This document shows positions 9,222-18,414 of a DNA stretch of 64,000 nt, piece after piece (the stretch's first letter is position 1; each line of letters starts with the position of its first letter). Below the pieces are notes generated by a model. That model saw only the letters and a list, made by a program, of their open reading frames with translations, had not been told where the DNA came from and searched no databases. The position numbers and the translations under genes are program-made. The stretch is from Marinobacter zhanjiangensis (GTDB lineage Bacteria > Pseudomonadota > Gammaproteobacteria > Pseudomonadales > Oleiphilaceae). The stretch spans positions 186,001 through 250,000 of the forward strand of contig NZ_BMXV01000004.1 of the NCBI RefSeq assembly GCF_014651935.1. The letters run 5' to 3'.

Positions 9222-9548
9222 TTACCCTTTTGGCGCGTAGGTGTTACACCAGCCCTCGGCGTTCACCAGCACATCGCTAAACTGGGGATGGCGACACTTG
9301 CCCCAGCCATCAGCTTCCTCTCCGGCCCAGAAAGCACAGGATTCGCACTTCTGGCCGGACTGATACTTCTCATGCTCCGAATCGGCAGCATTGTTGACGT
9401 AGTCAAGGGCATGCCCGTCTTCTGCTTTGGGCAGATCCTGGGCCTGTGCCCTGCTGCTATGGGTCGCAAAGCGTGCCAGGGGAACGGCGGCAAGGCCGAG
9501 AGCGGCCGTTCTCAGGAAAACGCGGCGGCTTGGATTATGTTCGCTCAT
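9222..9548 (-). CDS. High-potential iron-sulfur protein (HiPIP)
   Basis: The 108-residue precursor has a twin-arginine signal ([16 protein letters not shown]) and a short mature domain. That domain has four cysteines in HiPIP spacing: CESCAFW, then GKCRHPQF, then EGWCNTYAP. HiPIPs carry a 4Fe-4S cluster in the periplasm and pass electrons between membrane complexes and terminal reductases. The C-terminal cysteine is 6 residues from the end, as is usual. The gene stands alone and converges on the PilZ gene. Confidence 0.93.
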   Translation of the reverse strand: MSEHNPSRRVFLRTAALGLAAVPLARFATHSSRAQAQDLPKAEDGHALDYVNNAADSEHEKYQSGQKCESCAFWAGEEADGWGKCRHPQFSDVLVNAEGWCNTYAPKG

Positions 9549-9782
9549 TGGTCAACTCCTCTCATCACTGTTTTTCATTCAGATAGTGCCTTTCATGGCG
9601 CTCAGGCTGATGTGATTTGTTGTTGTCGCCAGCAGTACCACCCTACCGGATCATTCGTTCCGGAATCATGAACAGATGACATTGTGTTGATCTGGATCAT
9701 CGGGATGGTCGGGGTATGACCGGGTAGGAAGAGAAATGAGCGATTTCTTGCCGGTATTCGTCAGCGGCTAACAGTGCCAGGC

Positions 9783-9811
9783 GGCAGCCCCGGCTTCGGA
9801 TCAGGGCTGCC
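9783..9811. terminator. Hairpin 3' of the chemoreceptor gene
   Basis: An 8-bp perfect inverted repeat, GGCAGCCC and GGGCTGCC, lies 15 nt past the stop of the MCP gene. On the minus strand it is not followed by a U-run; on the plus strand it is followed by GTTTCATTT. It is a candidate transcript end for the MCP mRNA, but a weak one. Confidence 0.4.
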
Positions 9812-9825
9812 GTTTCATTTGCGCA

Positions 9826-11463
9826 TCAGACTTTGAAGCGCCCGGCCTGCTCCTTCAGGCTGCCGGCGTAACCGGCCATGGACTCGCTGATGGTGTTCAG
9901 GTCCGCCGACCGCTTGTCGCTTTCATTGGCCAGGTCATTGATCTGGGTGATGCTCCGGTTGATCTCGTCGATGACCTGGGTCTGTTCCTCGGTCGCGGAC
10001 GCCACACTGGAGTTGACGTCGCTGATATCGTTCATGGCCTTCAGAATCGATGACAGCTCGCCTTCGGCTTCCGAGGCCAGGGATTCCGTGGAGCTGGCCT
10101 GTTCGCTGCCGGTCTCCATGACCGAGACAATGTCCGACACCCCGGACTGCAGGGTGGTGATCATTTCCTGAATGTTTTCCGTGGACTGCTGGGTGCGTTG
10201 TGCCAGGGTTCGAACCTCGTCGGCCACCACGGCAAAGCCTCGGCCCTGTTCCCCGGCTCTGGCGGCCTCAATGGCAGCATTCAGCGCCAGCAGGTTGGTC
10301 TGCTCGGCAATGCCCCGGATCACATCAAGTACCGAAGTAATGTTGTCGGAATCCGTGGAGAGCTTGCGGATGACCTCCACTGCCTTGGTAATCTGCTGTG
10401 ACAGTCGACGCACCTGGCTGGCAGATTCCTGGACGATCTCGGCGCCCTTGTTGGCATTGCCCTGGGCGTTGCGGGTGACTTCGGCGGCGCGGGAGGCATT
10501 GCCGGCCACCTCCTCGATGGCGCTCTGCATCTCGTTGATGGCGGTGGCCACCATGGTGATGGATTCGGTCTGCTGTGACACCCCATCGCGGTTCTCGGCG
10601 GCGGATTGCTCCAGGTCCCGGGCGCCTTCAGCCAGTTGCTCGGACAGCTCCTGAATGGTGCGGATCATGCCCTGCAGGTTGGCGAGCACCGCATTGAACG
10701 ACTCCGCCAGCTGACCCAGGTCGTCGTTGTTTTCCACGGGTACCCGCTGGGTCAGGTCACCTTCACCCTGGGCAATGTTGTCCAGCTGGTCTCGCAGTAC
10801 GCGAATGGACGCGACAATCATCTTCAGGGCAGAGACAAACACAATAATGGCAATGATCAGCGAGGCCAGGGTTACCACCGCGGTGATAGTGACTGCCTGG
10901 TTAGCTTCCGTAGACGCTGCCGAGGCCTGTTCGCCTGCCAGTGTATCAGCCACCTGGCCGGTGCGATCGAAGTAGCCCCGGACGGATTCGAACAGATCAT
11001 CGGTCTCCTTCCTGATGAGTTCCCGGGCGCCATAGGTGTCGCCAATTCTGGCCCGCTCCAGGGCCTTTTCGGCGGACGTGCGCCATTGTTCGAACGCGGC
11101 ATCGAAGCCTTCCATCTCCTCACCAAACCCGGTGCCGGTCAGGCGCCCGGCCGCAGAGTGCATGCGGTCCCTTGCCTGGTCCGAGTTTTCGTGGAATGCC
11201 GCCAGCAATTCATCGGCCGAAGAGTTGGTTTCCCGGGCGCGGATATAGCTGTTCTGGGCTACCAGGGCCTGGTAGAGGTCTCGGTCACCGTTGAGTATTT
11301 CGCTGGAGGCCGGCATCAGGTTTTCGGCCAGAAAGTCCGTGCCGGACACCAGACTCCGCGCGGTGATGACGCTCAGGGCGCCCAGGATAATAACCGCCAG
11401 GGCGGTGATCAGGAAAGGAAGAGCAATTTTGGTTCTGAAACCCAGCAACCTGCCGACAGCCAT
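9826..11463 (-). CDS. Methyl-accepting chemotaxis protein
   Basis: The start at 11463 is preferred because GGAG lies upstream; an ATG at 11520 adds 19 unlikely residues. The 545-residue chemoreceptor has a transmembrane segment near residues 10-32 and a periplasmic four-helix-bundle-like sensor rich in Ala, Glu and Arg. A second membrane segment ([19 protein letters not shown]) follows near 195-215, then a HAMP domain and the long signalling coiled coil. The kinase-contact hairpin tip is recognisable as [20 protein letters not shown]. No CheB/R-docking pentapeptide is seen at the C-terminus ([13 protein letters not shown]). The ligand is unknown. Confidence 0.94.
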   Translation of the reverse strand: MAVGRLLGFRTKIALPFLITALAVIILGALSVITARSLVSGTDFLAENLMPASSEILNGDRDLYQALVAQNSYIRARETNSSADELLAAFHENSDQARDRMHSAAGRLTGTGFGEEMEGFDAAFEQWRTSAEKALERARIGDTYGARELIRKETDDLFESVRGYFDRTGQVADTLAGEQASAASTEANQAVTITAVVTLASLIIAIIVFVSALKMIVASIRVLRDQLDNIAQGEGDLTQRVPVENNDDLGQLAESFNAVLANLQGMIRTIQELSEQLAEGARDLEQSAAENRDGVSQQTESITMVATAINEMQSAIEEVAGNASRAAEVTRNAQGNANKGAEIVQESASQVRRLSQQITKAVEVIRKLSTDSDNITSVLDVIRGIAEQTNLLALNAAIEAARAGEQGRGFAVVADEVRTLAQRTQQSTENIQEMITTLQSGVSDIVSVMETGSEQASSTESLASEAEGELSSILKAMNDISDVNSSVASATEEQTQVIDEINRSITQINDLANESDKRSADLNTISESMAGYAGSLKEQAGRFKV

Positions 11464-11604
11464 ACGGTACTCCGGAACTCTGGTAGAACATGTTGTTATT
11501 TTAATCCGGAGTATAGACAACCAGGTTGAAAGTAAAACTAGATAGACTGAGGTAATTTGTCGTTTTTTGTATGGAAAAATGACAGGGTGTAATGGATGAT
11601 AATA

Positions 11605-11904
11605 TCACTCGTTATTGTTTCTTTGATCACTGTGCCCCAGTGACCGGTCCGGCGACACCACATCCCGTACCAGTTGCTTGAGCCGGGTGATGTCCGGGAA
11701 CCCGCCCATATCCTTGCGGGACCAGATTCGCTGCCCGTCTACATGGACCTCGAAAATCCCTCCGCTGCCCGGGTGCAGCGTCAGCTCGCCGATCTCGTCC
11801 TCGAAGGTGGTCAGCAGCTCCTGGGCCATCCACGCCGAGCGAAGCAACCAGCGGCAGCCGGTACAGTAGTGGATGTCGACGGTGTGGTTGCGTTCCTGGT
11901 GCAT
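11605..11904 (-). CDS. Rdx/SelT/SelW-like thioredoxin-fold protein
   Basis: The 99-residue protein starts with VDIHYCTGCRWLLRSAWMAQELL and later shows HPGSGGIFEVHVDGQRIWSRKDMGGFPDI. These match the Rdx family, the bacterial relatives of selenoproteins W and T. The redox motif is CTGC with two cysteines, so no selenocysteine is involved. It probably acts in cytosolic thiol redox chemistry; the specific partner is unknown. It lies 45 nt downstream of the GGDEF gene on the same strand and may be co-transcribed. Confidence 0.85.
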   Translation of the reverse strand: MHQERNHTVDIHYCTGCRWLLRSAWMAQELLTTFEDEIGELTLHPGSGGIFEVHVDGQRIWSRKDMGGFPDITRLKQLVRDVVSPDRSLGHSDQRNNNE

Positions 11905-11949
11905 CGGTGTATCCCGCTGGTCATCAAATTCGAAGTGCAGTCATGTTGT

Positions 11950-12888
11950 TCAGTACCGGCTGGCAACCTGGTTGCGACCGGCCTCCTTGGCCCGGAACAG
12001 GGCCCCGTCTGCCTGTCTGAGCAGGTGGTCCAGAACCATGCCAGGCCCTGTGCCAGCAGCGATGCCAAAGCTGGCGGTGCAGCGTATGGCTCCTCCCGTT
12101 ACCGGGAATAGCTGACTCGAGAAGGTCTCCTGGAGTCGCTGGGCCAGGTAGCGGGCCTTGGGCAGGTCGGTTGCCGGCAGCAGCACGGCAAACTCCTCAC
12201 CGCCCAGCCGGGCAAGAATGTCGGAATCCCTTACCGTTCGCCGTGCAGCCGCCGCCATTCCCCGCAGTACAGTGTCCCCCGCCGCATGGCCCCACTGATC
12301 ATTGACCTGCTTGAAATGGTCCAGGTCAAACATGATAACCGCTATCGGATCTCCGGCACGGATGGCCTGATGGATAGCCTGGGTGGAAAGGCTGAAAAAA
12401 GACCTGCGGTTTTTGAGGCCGGTCAGCTCGTCGGTCTCGGCCAGCTTTTCGGCCCGGTCCCTGGCGATTTCCAGTGCCTGTTCCATCTCCTTGCGCTCGG
12501 TAATGTCCGTGGCGATTTCCATGCGCACGAGGCGGCCGTCTATCCAGCGGATGGCCTGATCACGGCACTGGTACCAGCGCTGGTTGGCGGTATTCTGGAA
12601 TTCCCACACTACGGGACCGGTGGGCTGGCCATGTTCATCCACCAGTTGCGGGTTGGTGCAGAACGAACAGGGACCGTCCTGGTCCTTCTGCAGCACCTGC
12701 CAGCATTTCCTGCCGCCCGGGTTGCCCCAGTAGTTGCTGCCATAGTCGTTGAAGAAGATCAGCTCGTGGGTTTCCATATCGGCTACATAAACCAGGGCGT
12801 CCAGACTGTTGAGGACGGTGGCGATAGCCTGGTAGCTGAGATCCTCCGGGACGGAGGGCATGTCGGGATTGTTGGCGGATGAGTTCAT
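11950..12888 (-). CDS. PAS-GGDEF diguanylate cyclase
   Basis: The 312-residue protein has an N-terminal PAS domain (about 20-140, ending in the PAC-like RMEIATDITERKEMEQ), a short coiled linker and a GGDEF domain. The active site reads GGEEF (about residue 235), and the allosteric inhibition site RDSD (RxxD) lies five residues before it, so an active, product-inhibited cyclase making c-di-GMP is expected. There are no membrane helices. The PAS domain holds a cysteine cluster, RKCWQV followed by GPCSFC, which could bind a metal or sense redox state. Confidence 0.92.
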   Translation of the reverse strand: MNSSANNPDMPSVPEDLSYQAIATVLNSLDALVYVADMETHELIFFNDYGSNYWGNPGGRKCWQVLQKDQDGPCSFCTNPQLVDEHGQPTGPVVWEFQNTANQRWYQCRDQAIRWIDGRLVRMEIATDITERKEMEQALEIARDRAEKLAETDELTGLKNRRSFFSLSTQAIHQAIRAGDPIAVIMFDLDHFKQVNDQWGHAAGDTVLRGMAAAARRTVRDSDILARLGGEEFAVLLPATDLPKARYLAQRLQETFSSQLFPVTGGAIRCTASFGIAAGTGPGMVLDHLLRQADGALFRAKEAGRNQVASRY

Positions 12889-12974
12889 GACTGTGAGGGC
12901 GCCGGCGTTGTCGCTTTTGTTCGCCGGATAGTAGCATTTTTGAACAGGGAAGTATGCGATCTATGGCTGCCCGG

Positions 12975-13970
12975 TCAGACGCCCACCGCCAACGGGTGGG
13001 CGGTTCGCTGGCCCGACAGCTGGAAAAAGCGTTCCATCACCAGCAACCCGATCAGGTCTTCGCGGTCGGTGTCGCGGAACCTGGCGGCATGGCGTTTGGC
13101 GTTGGCGATAATGGCCTCGGCTTGCTCCGGATGCCGGCGATAGTAGTCGATTTTCTGCGGCAGGTCGGAGTGGTCGTCTTTCAGTTCCACATAGTGGTAG
13201 CCCGGTACCAGGGTGCCCTCCATGAACCAGGTTTCGAACCTTGGCCGACGCATCAGGCACAGGGAATTGGACGCCATGATCCATTTCAGGTTGGTCGCCA
13301 CATCGATGCCCTCCACGCTGACAACGAACTGGTAGCCCAGCTGTTCCGCGATACTCATAAAGGGTTTGTGCCAGGGGGCGGGCTGGTTCTCCCTGTGTAT
13401 TGTGCAGCCGATGTCGCAAAGGGGGTGGTCCATGAACCGCTGGGCGAACCGGATGCGGTGGTCGCGGTTGGATTTGCCACGCCAGACCGCCAGGGGGCGC
13501 TTGTCGCGGAAAGCGATCCGGTCCTGATGGAAATGGTAGTGACGCACCGAGTTGAGTTTCAGCAACAGGCTGTTGGCATTGAACGCGGCGGAACCAATCG
13601 GACGGCTTTTGACAAAGGCGGGTTCCGCCGGCACTTCGGTGACATCGCCGAAGCGGTAGTTTGCCCGTAGGTAGCCGGGAAAGTGCCGGATCAGATGCCG
13701 GAAATCCGCACAGTACGCGCTGCTCTTTCCCTTGTTGCTGAACCCTTTGACCGGTTCCCAGTGGCTGGAGGGCGAAGCCGGACAGGACAGGCGGTTGTAG
13801 TAGCTGACGCGGGTGTCGATGTCGGCCTGGCTTTGCCGATCCAGGCGCTCGTAACGTGTAAGCAGTGCCCGGCGCCGGGCCCGCCAGAACTCCCCGGGAA
13901 CCAGCGACCGGAGCTGGTTTCGGGTGTAGAAGCCTGCCTTGTAGAGCGGCTTGGACAGTTTGCCGAACAT
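12975..13970 (-). CDS. Glycosyltransferase family 90 (CAP10/LpsA-like)
   Basis: The 331-residue cytosolic or peripheral-membrane protein shows features of the GT90/LPS-modifying family: LAVWRGKSNRDHRIRFAQRF near residue 155-175 and VEGIDVATNLKWIMASNSLC near 225-245. RPRFETWFMEGTLVPGYHYV, near 248-268, is the conserved acceptor/donor-site region. Such enzymes add a sugar, often xylose or glucose, to lipopolysaccharide or capsule. It stands between the GGDEF and CheV genes without other polysaccharide genes. The exact sugar cannot be told. Confidence 0.82.
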   Translation of the reverse strand: MFGKLSKPLYKAGFYTRNQLRSLVPGEFWRARRRALLTRYERLDRQSQADIDTRVSYYNRLSCPASPSSHWEPVKGFSNKGKSSAYCADFRHLIRHFPGYLRANYRFGDVTEVPAEPAFVKSRPIGSAAFNANSLLLKLNSVRHYHFHQDRIAFRDKRPLAVWRGKSNRDHRIRFAQRFMDHPLCDIGCTIHRENQPAPWHKPFMSIAEQLGYQFVVSVEGIDVATNLKWIMASNSLCLMRRPRFETWFMEGTLVPGYHYVELKDDHSDLPQKIDYYRRHPEQAEAIIANAKRHAARFRDTDREDLIGLLVMERFFQLSGQRTAHPLAVGV

Positions 13971-14070
13971 CGTCGTGTCTCCAGGGATTGTCCAGATCTG
14001 TCCCTATTGCACACGACGAAGGTTACAAGTGAGTGTCTCAGCAAACTGTCACAAAAATTTCCGAAAAGTG

Positions 14071-14961
14071 TCAGACCGCCTCGGTCCGGGTGCCGCGGAG
14101 CATGGCCTGCAGCAGTTCCTCGGCGTCAAACTTGGTCAGGGCCTCGTTGGCGCCCACCTGTCGCGCGTAACTGACGCTCATCTCGCTGTTCAGGGAGGTA
14201 TGCAGGATCACATAGGGCTGGTGTACAGAGCGATCATCCCGCAGGTGGAACGTCAGCTCATAGCCGTCCATGCCTGGCATTTCGATATCGCTGACCAGGA
14301 TGCTGACCGGTTTCCGGTCATGGTTCGCCTGCATCATCATATCCAGGGCGGTCTGGCCATTGCCGGTTACCTCGTAGGGGATGTTCTCCCTGTCCAGGGC
14401 GTCGGCGAGCTGGCGGCGGGCGACCTGGGAATCGTCCACCAGCAGGATGTGCTGTTCCCGCAGGGTTTCCCGTTCCAGGTCGGTGAGCTGGGGTGGGGAG
14501 CTGTGCATGGATTCCGGGTACACCCGGGCCAGCAGCAGTTCCACGTCCATCAACTGCACCAGGCCATCGTCGATCTGCAACAGACCGGTGACAAAGGCCT
14601 GGTCACCCAGGGCACGGGGTGGCGCCTGAACCTGCTTCCAGTCGGTTTCCACGATCCTGTCCACACCGCGCACCAGGAACCCGATTTCCTGACGCTGAAT
14701 ATCGGTCACGATAATGGAGGCTGTTTTGTGTGCCTCGGCATCCAGCGGGGGGTAGCCGACGGCAGCGGCCATGTCGATCACCGGCACGGCGGAACCCCGG
14801 AAGTTCATGGTGCCGATCACCGCCGGGTGGCTATGCGGAATCTGGGTCAGCCGCTGAAGTGTGAGGATCTCGCGGATCTTCAGGGTGCCCAGCGCCGATA
14901 GCCGGTTGCCGGCCAGGCGGAACAGGAGAAGTTTCTGGGGAACAGCGCTGCCTTCAGTCAT
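14071..14961 (-). CDS. cheV: Chemotaxis coupling protein CheV (CheW-REC fusion)
   Basis: The 296-residue protein has a CheW-like domain (about 10-150; MNFRGSAVPVIDMA is the core) followed by a receiver domain (about 170-290). The receiver keeps the acidic pair in LLVDDSQVARRQL, the phospho-acceptor aspartate in VSDIEMPGMDGYELTF, the conserved threonine in ILHTSLNS and the lysine in ALTKFDAEEL. CheV couples chemoreceptors to the CheA kinase and can be phosphorylated for adaptation. It probably works with the MCP at 9826-11463. No other che genes are in the window. Confidence 0.93.
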   Translation of the reverse strand: MTEGSAVPQKLLLFRLAGNRLSALGTLKIREILTLQRLTQIPHSHPAVIGTMNFRGSAVPVIDMAAAVGYPPLDAEAHKTASIIVTDIQRQEIGFLVRGVDRIVETDWKQVQAPPRALGDQAFVTGLLQIDDGLVQLMDVELLLARVYPESMHSSPPQLTDLERETLREQHILLVDDSQVARRQLADALDRENIPYEVTGNGQTALDMMMQANHDRKPVSILVSDIEMPGMDGYELTFHLRDDRSVHQPYVILHTSLNSEMSVSYARQVGANEALTKFDAEELLQAMLRGTRTEAV

Positions 14962-15023
14962 GATCCTTCCGGGTTAAGGGTATTCAGCGTAGACGGATAT
15001 GGTAGCCCACAGGCTGCCGAAAC

Positions 15024-15062
15024 GGCATGCCGGGTTTGTTTCCGTTTGTACTCCGGTATGCC
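15024..15062. other. Inverted repeat between P450 fusion and cheV
   Basis: GGCATGCCGG and CCGGTATGCC form a 10-bp stem with one G-U wobble around a 19-nt loop, in the 135-nt gap after the P450 fusion gene and before cheV. No U-run follows on the minus strand. It could be the 3' end hairpin of the P450 transcript or a regulator site in front of cheV. Confidence 0.35.
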
Positions 15063-15096
15063 TTCACACAAGTTGTCGGTAATCGACCGGATTTCT

Positions 15097-18000
15097 TTAG
15101 CCAGTGCCAAAAATATCCTGCTGATAGCGGCCTTGTTGCATCAGCGTCTGCAGCCATTGCGAGGCCTGCTCCCGGTTCATGTCGCCGCAGGCTTCGGCCA
15201 TGTGGATCAGGCAGTCACGGACCGCCGGCGCCATGCGGGTGCCATCGCCGCAGACGTAGACCGGCGCACCGCTTTCCAGCAGCTGCCACACCTGTTCGCG
15301 GTCGGCCCACAGGGCATCCTGCACATGGCGGTGGGGGTAGCCGGCAAGGGCGGAAAACGCCGGGTGCAGTTCCACCACGCCCTGTTGCTGCCAGTGTTCC
15401 AGTTCCTCCCGGTACAGCAGGTCGTGTTGCGGATGGCGGCAACCCGGGAACAGCCGGCTGGTGGCGGGTTGGTCCTGTCCGGTCTGATGCGCCCGCTCTT
15501 CCAGGAAGGCCCGAAAGGGGGCGATACCCGTGCCCGCCGCCACCAGGATCATCGGCTGGCCGGGGTCGGCTGGTGGTGCGAAAGCGGGGTTGGGGCGGCG
15601 AACATACGCCAGCACCTCGTCACCTTCGCCAAGCGAGCGCAGATAGCCGGACGCCACGCCCCGGTACTCGCCCTGACCGGACCAGGCCGGCGCCTGAACC
15701 GTGCCCACCGTCAGCTGAACCTGGCCAGGGTGAACCAGGGCACTGGAGGAGATGGAGTAGAACCGGGCCCGCAGGGGTGGGCACAGGGTGGCGTAGACTT
15801 CCAGCGGTAACTGAATGGCGGGATGGTGCTCCAGCAGGTCCACCACGGACTGGCGCTTGTCCAGGATGTCATGGTGGTAGCGGTCACTGTCCCCGGCCAG
15901 CTGCAAAAGCTCGTCACGGGTGTGCGGGCAGGGGCTGTGGTTTGCCAGTACCCGCAGGTCGCGGCGGCTGGCCGGTTCCTGCAGTTCCAGGAAGTGGGCC
16001 AGTAACTGGTGGACACTGAGGGTTGCGCCCGCCGGCAGATGGGCGGGCGCAGGTTCACGGTTGATGGTCACCAGGTCTGTGGGGTGAACGCTGAGGGCGT
16101 TGCTCGCCCGCCGGATCAGCGCCTCGCCATTGGAGGGGTAGATCGCCAGGTGGTCCCCGGTCTGATAACTCATGCCGTCGGGCAGGGCCAGGGTGATCTC
16201 CCGGGTGGAAGTGCGGGGCTGGCTGCCGGCGAAGTCGTCCAGCCCGGCCGTGTCACAGACCAGTTCGCGGTTACCGGTAACGGTCAGTGAGCGGGCATCC
16301 GTTGGCAGTACCGAGGTGCGGGTGGCCTGGCTGTCCACCCGTGTCAGGGCCGGATGGATACTGGTGCTGATGTCTGCCTCACCTTCCCCCAGGGTTTGCC
16401 AGAAGTCGCTGAGCCAGTCTTCCACGGCGCCTTCGAAGTCGCCATTACCGTCCGCGGTTCCGCGCGCCAGCAGACGCCGGGCACCGGTGGCACCCAGGGC
16501 GTCGTCCATGCGCCCGGGAAAGGCCTGATAGTTCAGCCATTGGCTGTTGCCGCAGCCCAGCACGGCAAACCGCAGGTCCGGCCGTTGCGTTTCGTCCAGC
16601 CCACCACCGTCCAGCAGTGCCTCGAACGCCCTGGCGCTGTCCGGGGCGTAACCGTTGTAGGTGGCGGTGACGACCACCAGGATGCCACTTTGTGGCAGCT
16701 CGCCGGCCAGGTCGTCCAGCGGCACACACCGGGTGTTGAAATCCAGGTCGGTGGCCCGGGCGCCGAGCTCCTCGGCAATATCCCGGGCCGTTCCCAGGCT
16801 GGAGCCCCAGGCCACGATGAACCTTTCACCCTTGCCGCTGACCGTAGCTGGTGCGGGCCCGCTGCCTTGTTCACGGGTAACTGGCGCCGGTGTGGTCACC
16901 AGTCGTTCATGGGGCCGGCGGCGTCGCACCCGCAGGTGGAAGTTGTCCGGTTTGAGGGTCAGGGTTTCCTTGATATCCAGCTGGTAATCGTGGGGATCAG
17001 ACAGGGCGAACCGCTGCAGGATCATGGCCACCGCCAGCTTGGCCTCGGTCAGCGCAAACTGGCGCCCGATGCAGGCCCGTTCGCCGTTGCCGAAGGGCTT
17101 GTAGCCGTGGGGGTGAATGTTGGCCTCGTTCTCCGGCAGGAAGCGGTCGATATCAAACACCTCCGGGTTGTCCCACACTTTCGGGTCCCGGTGCAGGGCG
17201 GGCAGGTGCACGGAGATGCCCTGGTTACGGGGAATACGGTACCTGCCGCCGATCACTTCGTCCTTGTAGGGTGCCACCATGAAAGCGGGTGCTGTCGGCC
17301 ACAGGCGCAGGGATTCCTTCAACACCCGTTCAATCACATCCAGCTGAGCCAGGTCGCGGTATTGCGGCAGGGTGTCGCCCGGCAGCACCCGGTCCACCTC
17401 GGCATAGGCCTGGGCCAGCACATGAGGATGGCGCAGCAGCAAGTAGAGGGTGAAGGTCAGCAGACCGCTGGTGGTTTCATGGCCGGCCACCAGGAAGGTC
17501 AGCACCTGTTGGCGAATGTTCAGGTCGTCCAGTTGCTCACCGGTTTCCGGGTCTTCCGCCGTCAGCATCAGGTTGAGCAGGTCGTTGCCGTCGGTGGGGT
17601 TTTCCCGGCGCTGGCGGATGACCTCGTCCACCAGGCTGTTCATGGTGTCGATATCGGCCAGGTAGTCCGGCGGGTCCTTGCGCAGTCTGGCCAGCATCGG
17701 TAGCTGGGTAAGCTTGGCCATATTGGCCGCCAGCACCCGCACCATGGATCCCAGGAACGGGTGCAGTTCACGGGATTCGAACGAGTTGAAACGATAGTCA
17801 AACCCGGCCAGGGAAATGGTATCCAGGGTCAGCCGGGTCATGTCATCCGCCACCAGCAGGTCTTCCCCCTGATGGGCTTCCCAGTAGTCGCACAACTGCC
17901 CGGCCACGTCGGCCATGGCATCGAAGTGGCCTTTCATGGCCCGCTGGCTGAAAGCGGGCATCAGGACACGGTGGGCCTTGCCCCAGGGAGTTTCATCGCT

Positions 18001-18312
18001 TTTGGCGGTGAACAGGCCGTCCCCCACGACGTCCCGCAGCAGGGAGAGAGGCGGCCGGATCACCTTGCGGAAACGGGTCTCGTCACAGAGTTCCTCCACC
18101 AGCTCCGCCGAAAAGGCGAACGGAATGCGCACCCCGCCAAAGTCCATCTCGAAGATGCCGTCAAAGTCCCGGGAGACTTCCAGAAAATACTGGGCCATGC
18201 GGGACGTGGGAATCTGCAGCAGGTTGCCCACCAACGGCCAGCGTGGCGGGTGGGGGATCGGCTGGAGAGTGATTTCCGGCGTTGTAGTGGGGCAGTCCGG
18301 GCTTTGTGTCAT
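15097..18312 (-). CDS. Self-sufficient cytochrome P450/NADPH-P450 reductase fusion (CYP102 / P450-BM3 family)
   Basis: The 1071-residue fusion is close in length to P450-BM3 (1049). The order is: a P450 domain with the I-helix AGHETTSG near 280, the ExxR in KESLRLW near 330, and the heme-thiolate loop FGNGERACIG near 403-412; an FMN flavodoxin domain from about 490 (WGSSLGTARDIAEELG); and FAD/NADPH domains (RFYSISSSAL near 852, VAAGTGIAPFRAFLEER, YVCGDGTRMAPAVR). It should hydroxylate fatty acids or similar chains using NADPH and O2 in the cytosol. BM3's Phe87 is kept (DGLF), but the Arg47 and Tyr51 carboxylate anchors appear replaced (EMDFGGVRIPF). Confidence 0.95.
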   Translation of the reverse strand: MTQSPDCPTTTPEITLQPIPHPPRWPLVGNLLQIPTSRMAQYFLEVSRDFDGIFEMDFGGVRIPFAFSAELVEELCDETRFRKVIRPPLSLLRDVVGDGLFTAKSDETPWGKAHRVLMPAFSQRAMKGHFDAMADVAGQLCDYWEAHQGEDLLVADDMTRLTLDTISLAGFDYRFNSFESRELHPFLGSMVRVLAANMAKLTQLPMLARLRKDPPDYLADIDTMNSLVDEVIRQRRENPTDGNDLLNLMLTAEDPETGEQLDDLNIRQQVLTFLVAGHETTSGLLTFTLYLLLRHPHVLAQAYAEVDRVLPGDTLPQYRDLAQLDVIERVLKESLRLWPTAPAFMVAPYKDEVIGGRYRIPRNQGISVHLPALHRDPKVWDNPEVFDIDRFLPENEANIHPHGYKPFGNGERACIGRQFALTEAKLAVAMILQRFALSDPHDYQLDIKETLTLKPDNFHLRVRRRRPHERLVTTPAPVTREQGSGPAPATVSGKGERFIVAWGSSLGTARDIAEELGARATDLDFNTRCVPLDDLAGELPQSGILVVVTATYNGYAPDSARAFEALLDGGGLDETQRPDLRFAVLGCGNSQWLNYQAFPGRMDDALGATGARRLLARGTADGNGDFEGAVEDWLSDFWQTLGEGEADISTSIHPALTRVDSQATRTSVLPTDARSLTVTGNRELVCDTAGLDDFAGSQPRTSTREITLALPDGMSYQTGDHLAIYPSNGEALIRRASNALSVHPTDLVTINREPAPAHLPAGATLSVHQLLAHFLELQEPASRRDLRVLANHSPCPHTRDELLQLAGDSDRYHHDILDKRQSVVDLLEHHPAIQLPLEVYATLCPPLRARFYSISSSALVHPGQVQLTVGTVQAPAWSGQGEYRGVASGYLRSLGEGDEVLAYVRRPNPAFAPPADPGQPMILVAAGTGIAPFRAFLEERAHQTGQDQPATSRLFPGCRHPQHDLLYREELEHWQQQGVVELHPAFSALAGYPHRHVQDALWADREQVWQLLESGAPVYVCGDGTRMAPAVRDCLIHMAEACGDMNREQASQWLQTLMQQGRYQQDIFGTG

Positions 18313-18414
18313 GTTTGTTTTGGTAGCTTTGCATTGCAGGGTTCCGAAAAATCTACCCTACTGAGGCGGGAGGAATCCAGACCACCGGCGTGGCGGTGAT
18401 CTGGCTGACAACGA

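Noticed and set aside
11605..11904. Selenoprotein
   Set aside because: The redox motif is CTGC with two cysteine codons; there is no in-frame TGA or SECIS need.
16354..17703. Open frame of 449 codons antisense to the P450 fusion
   Set aside because: It is a high-GC shadow of a well-supported gene, with no family features and no plausible start signal.
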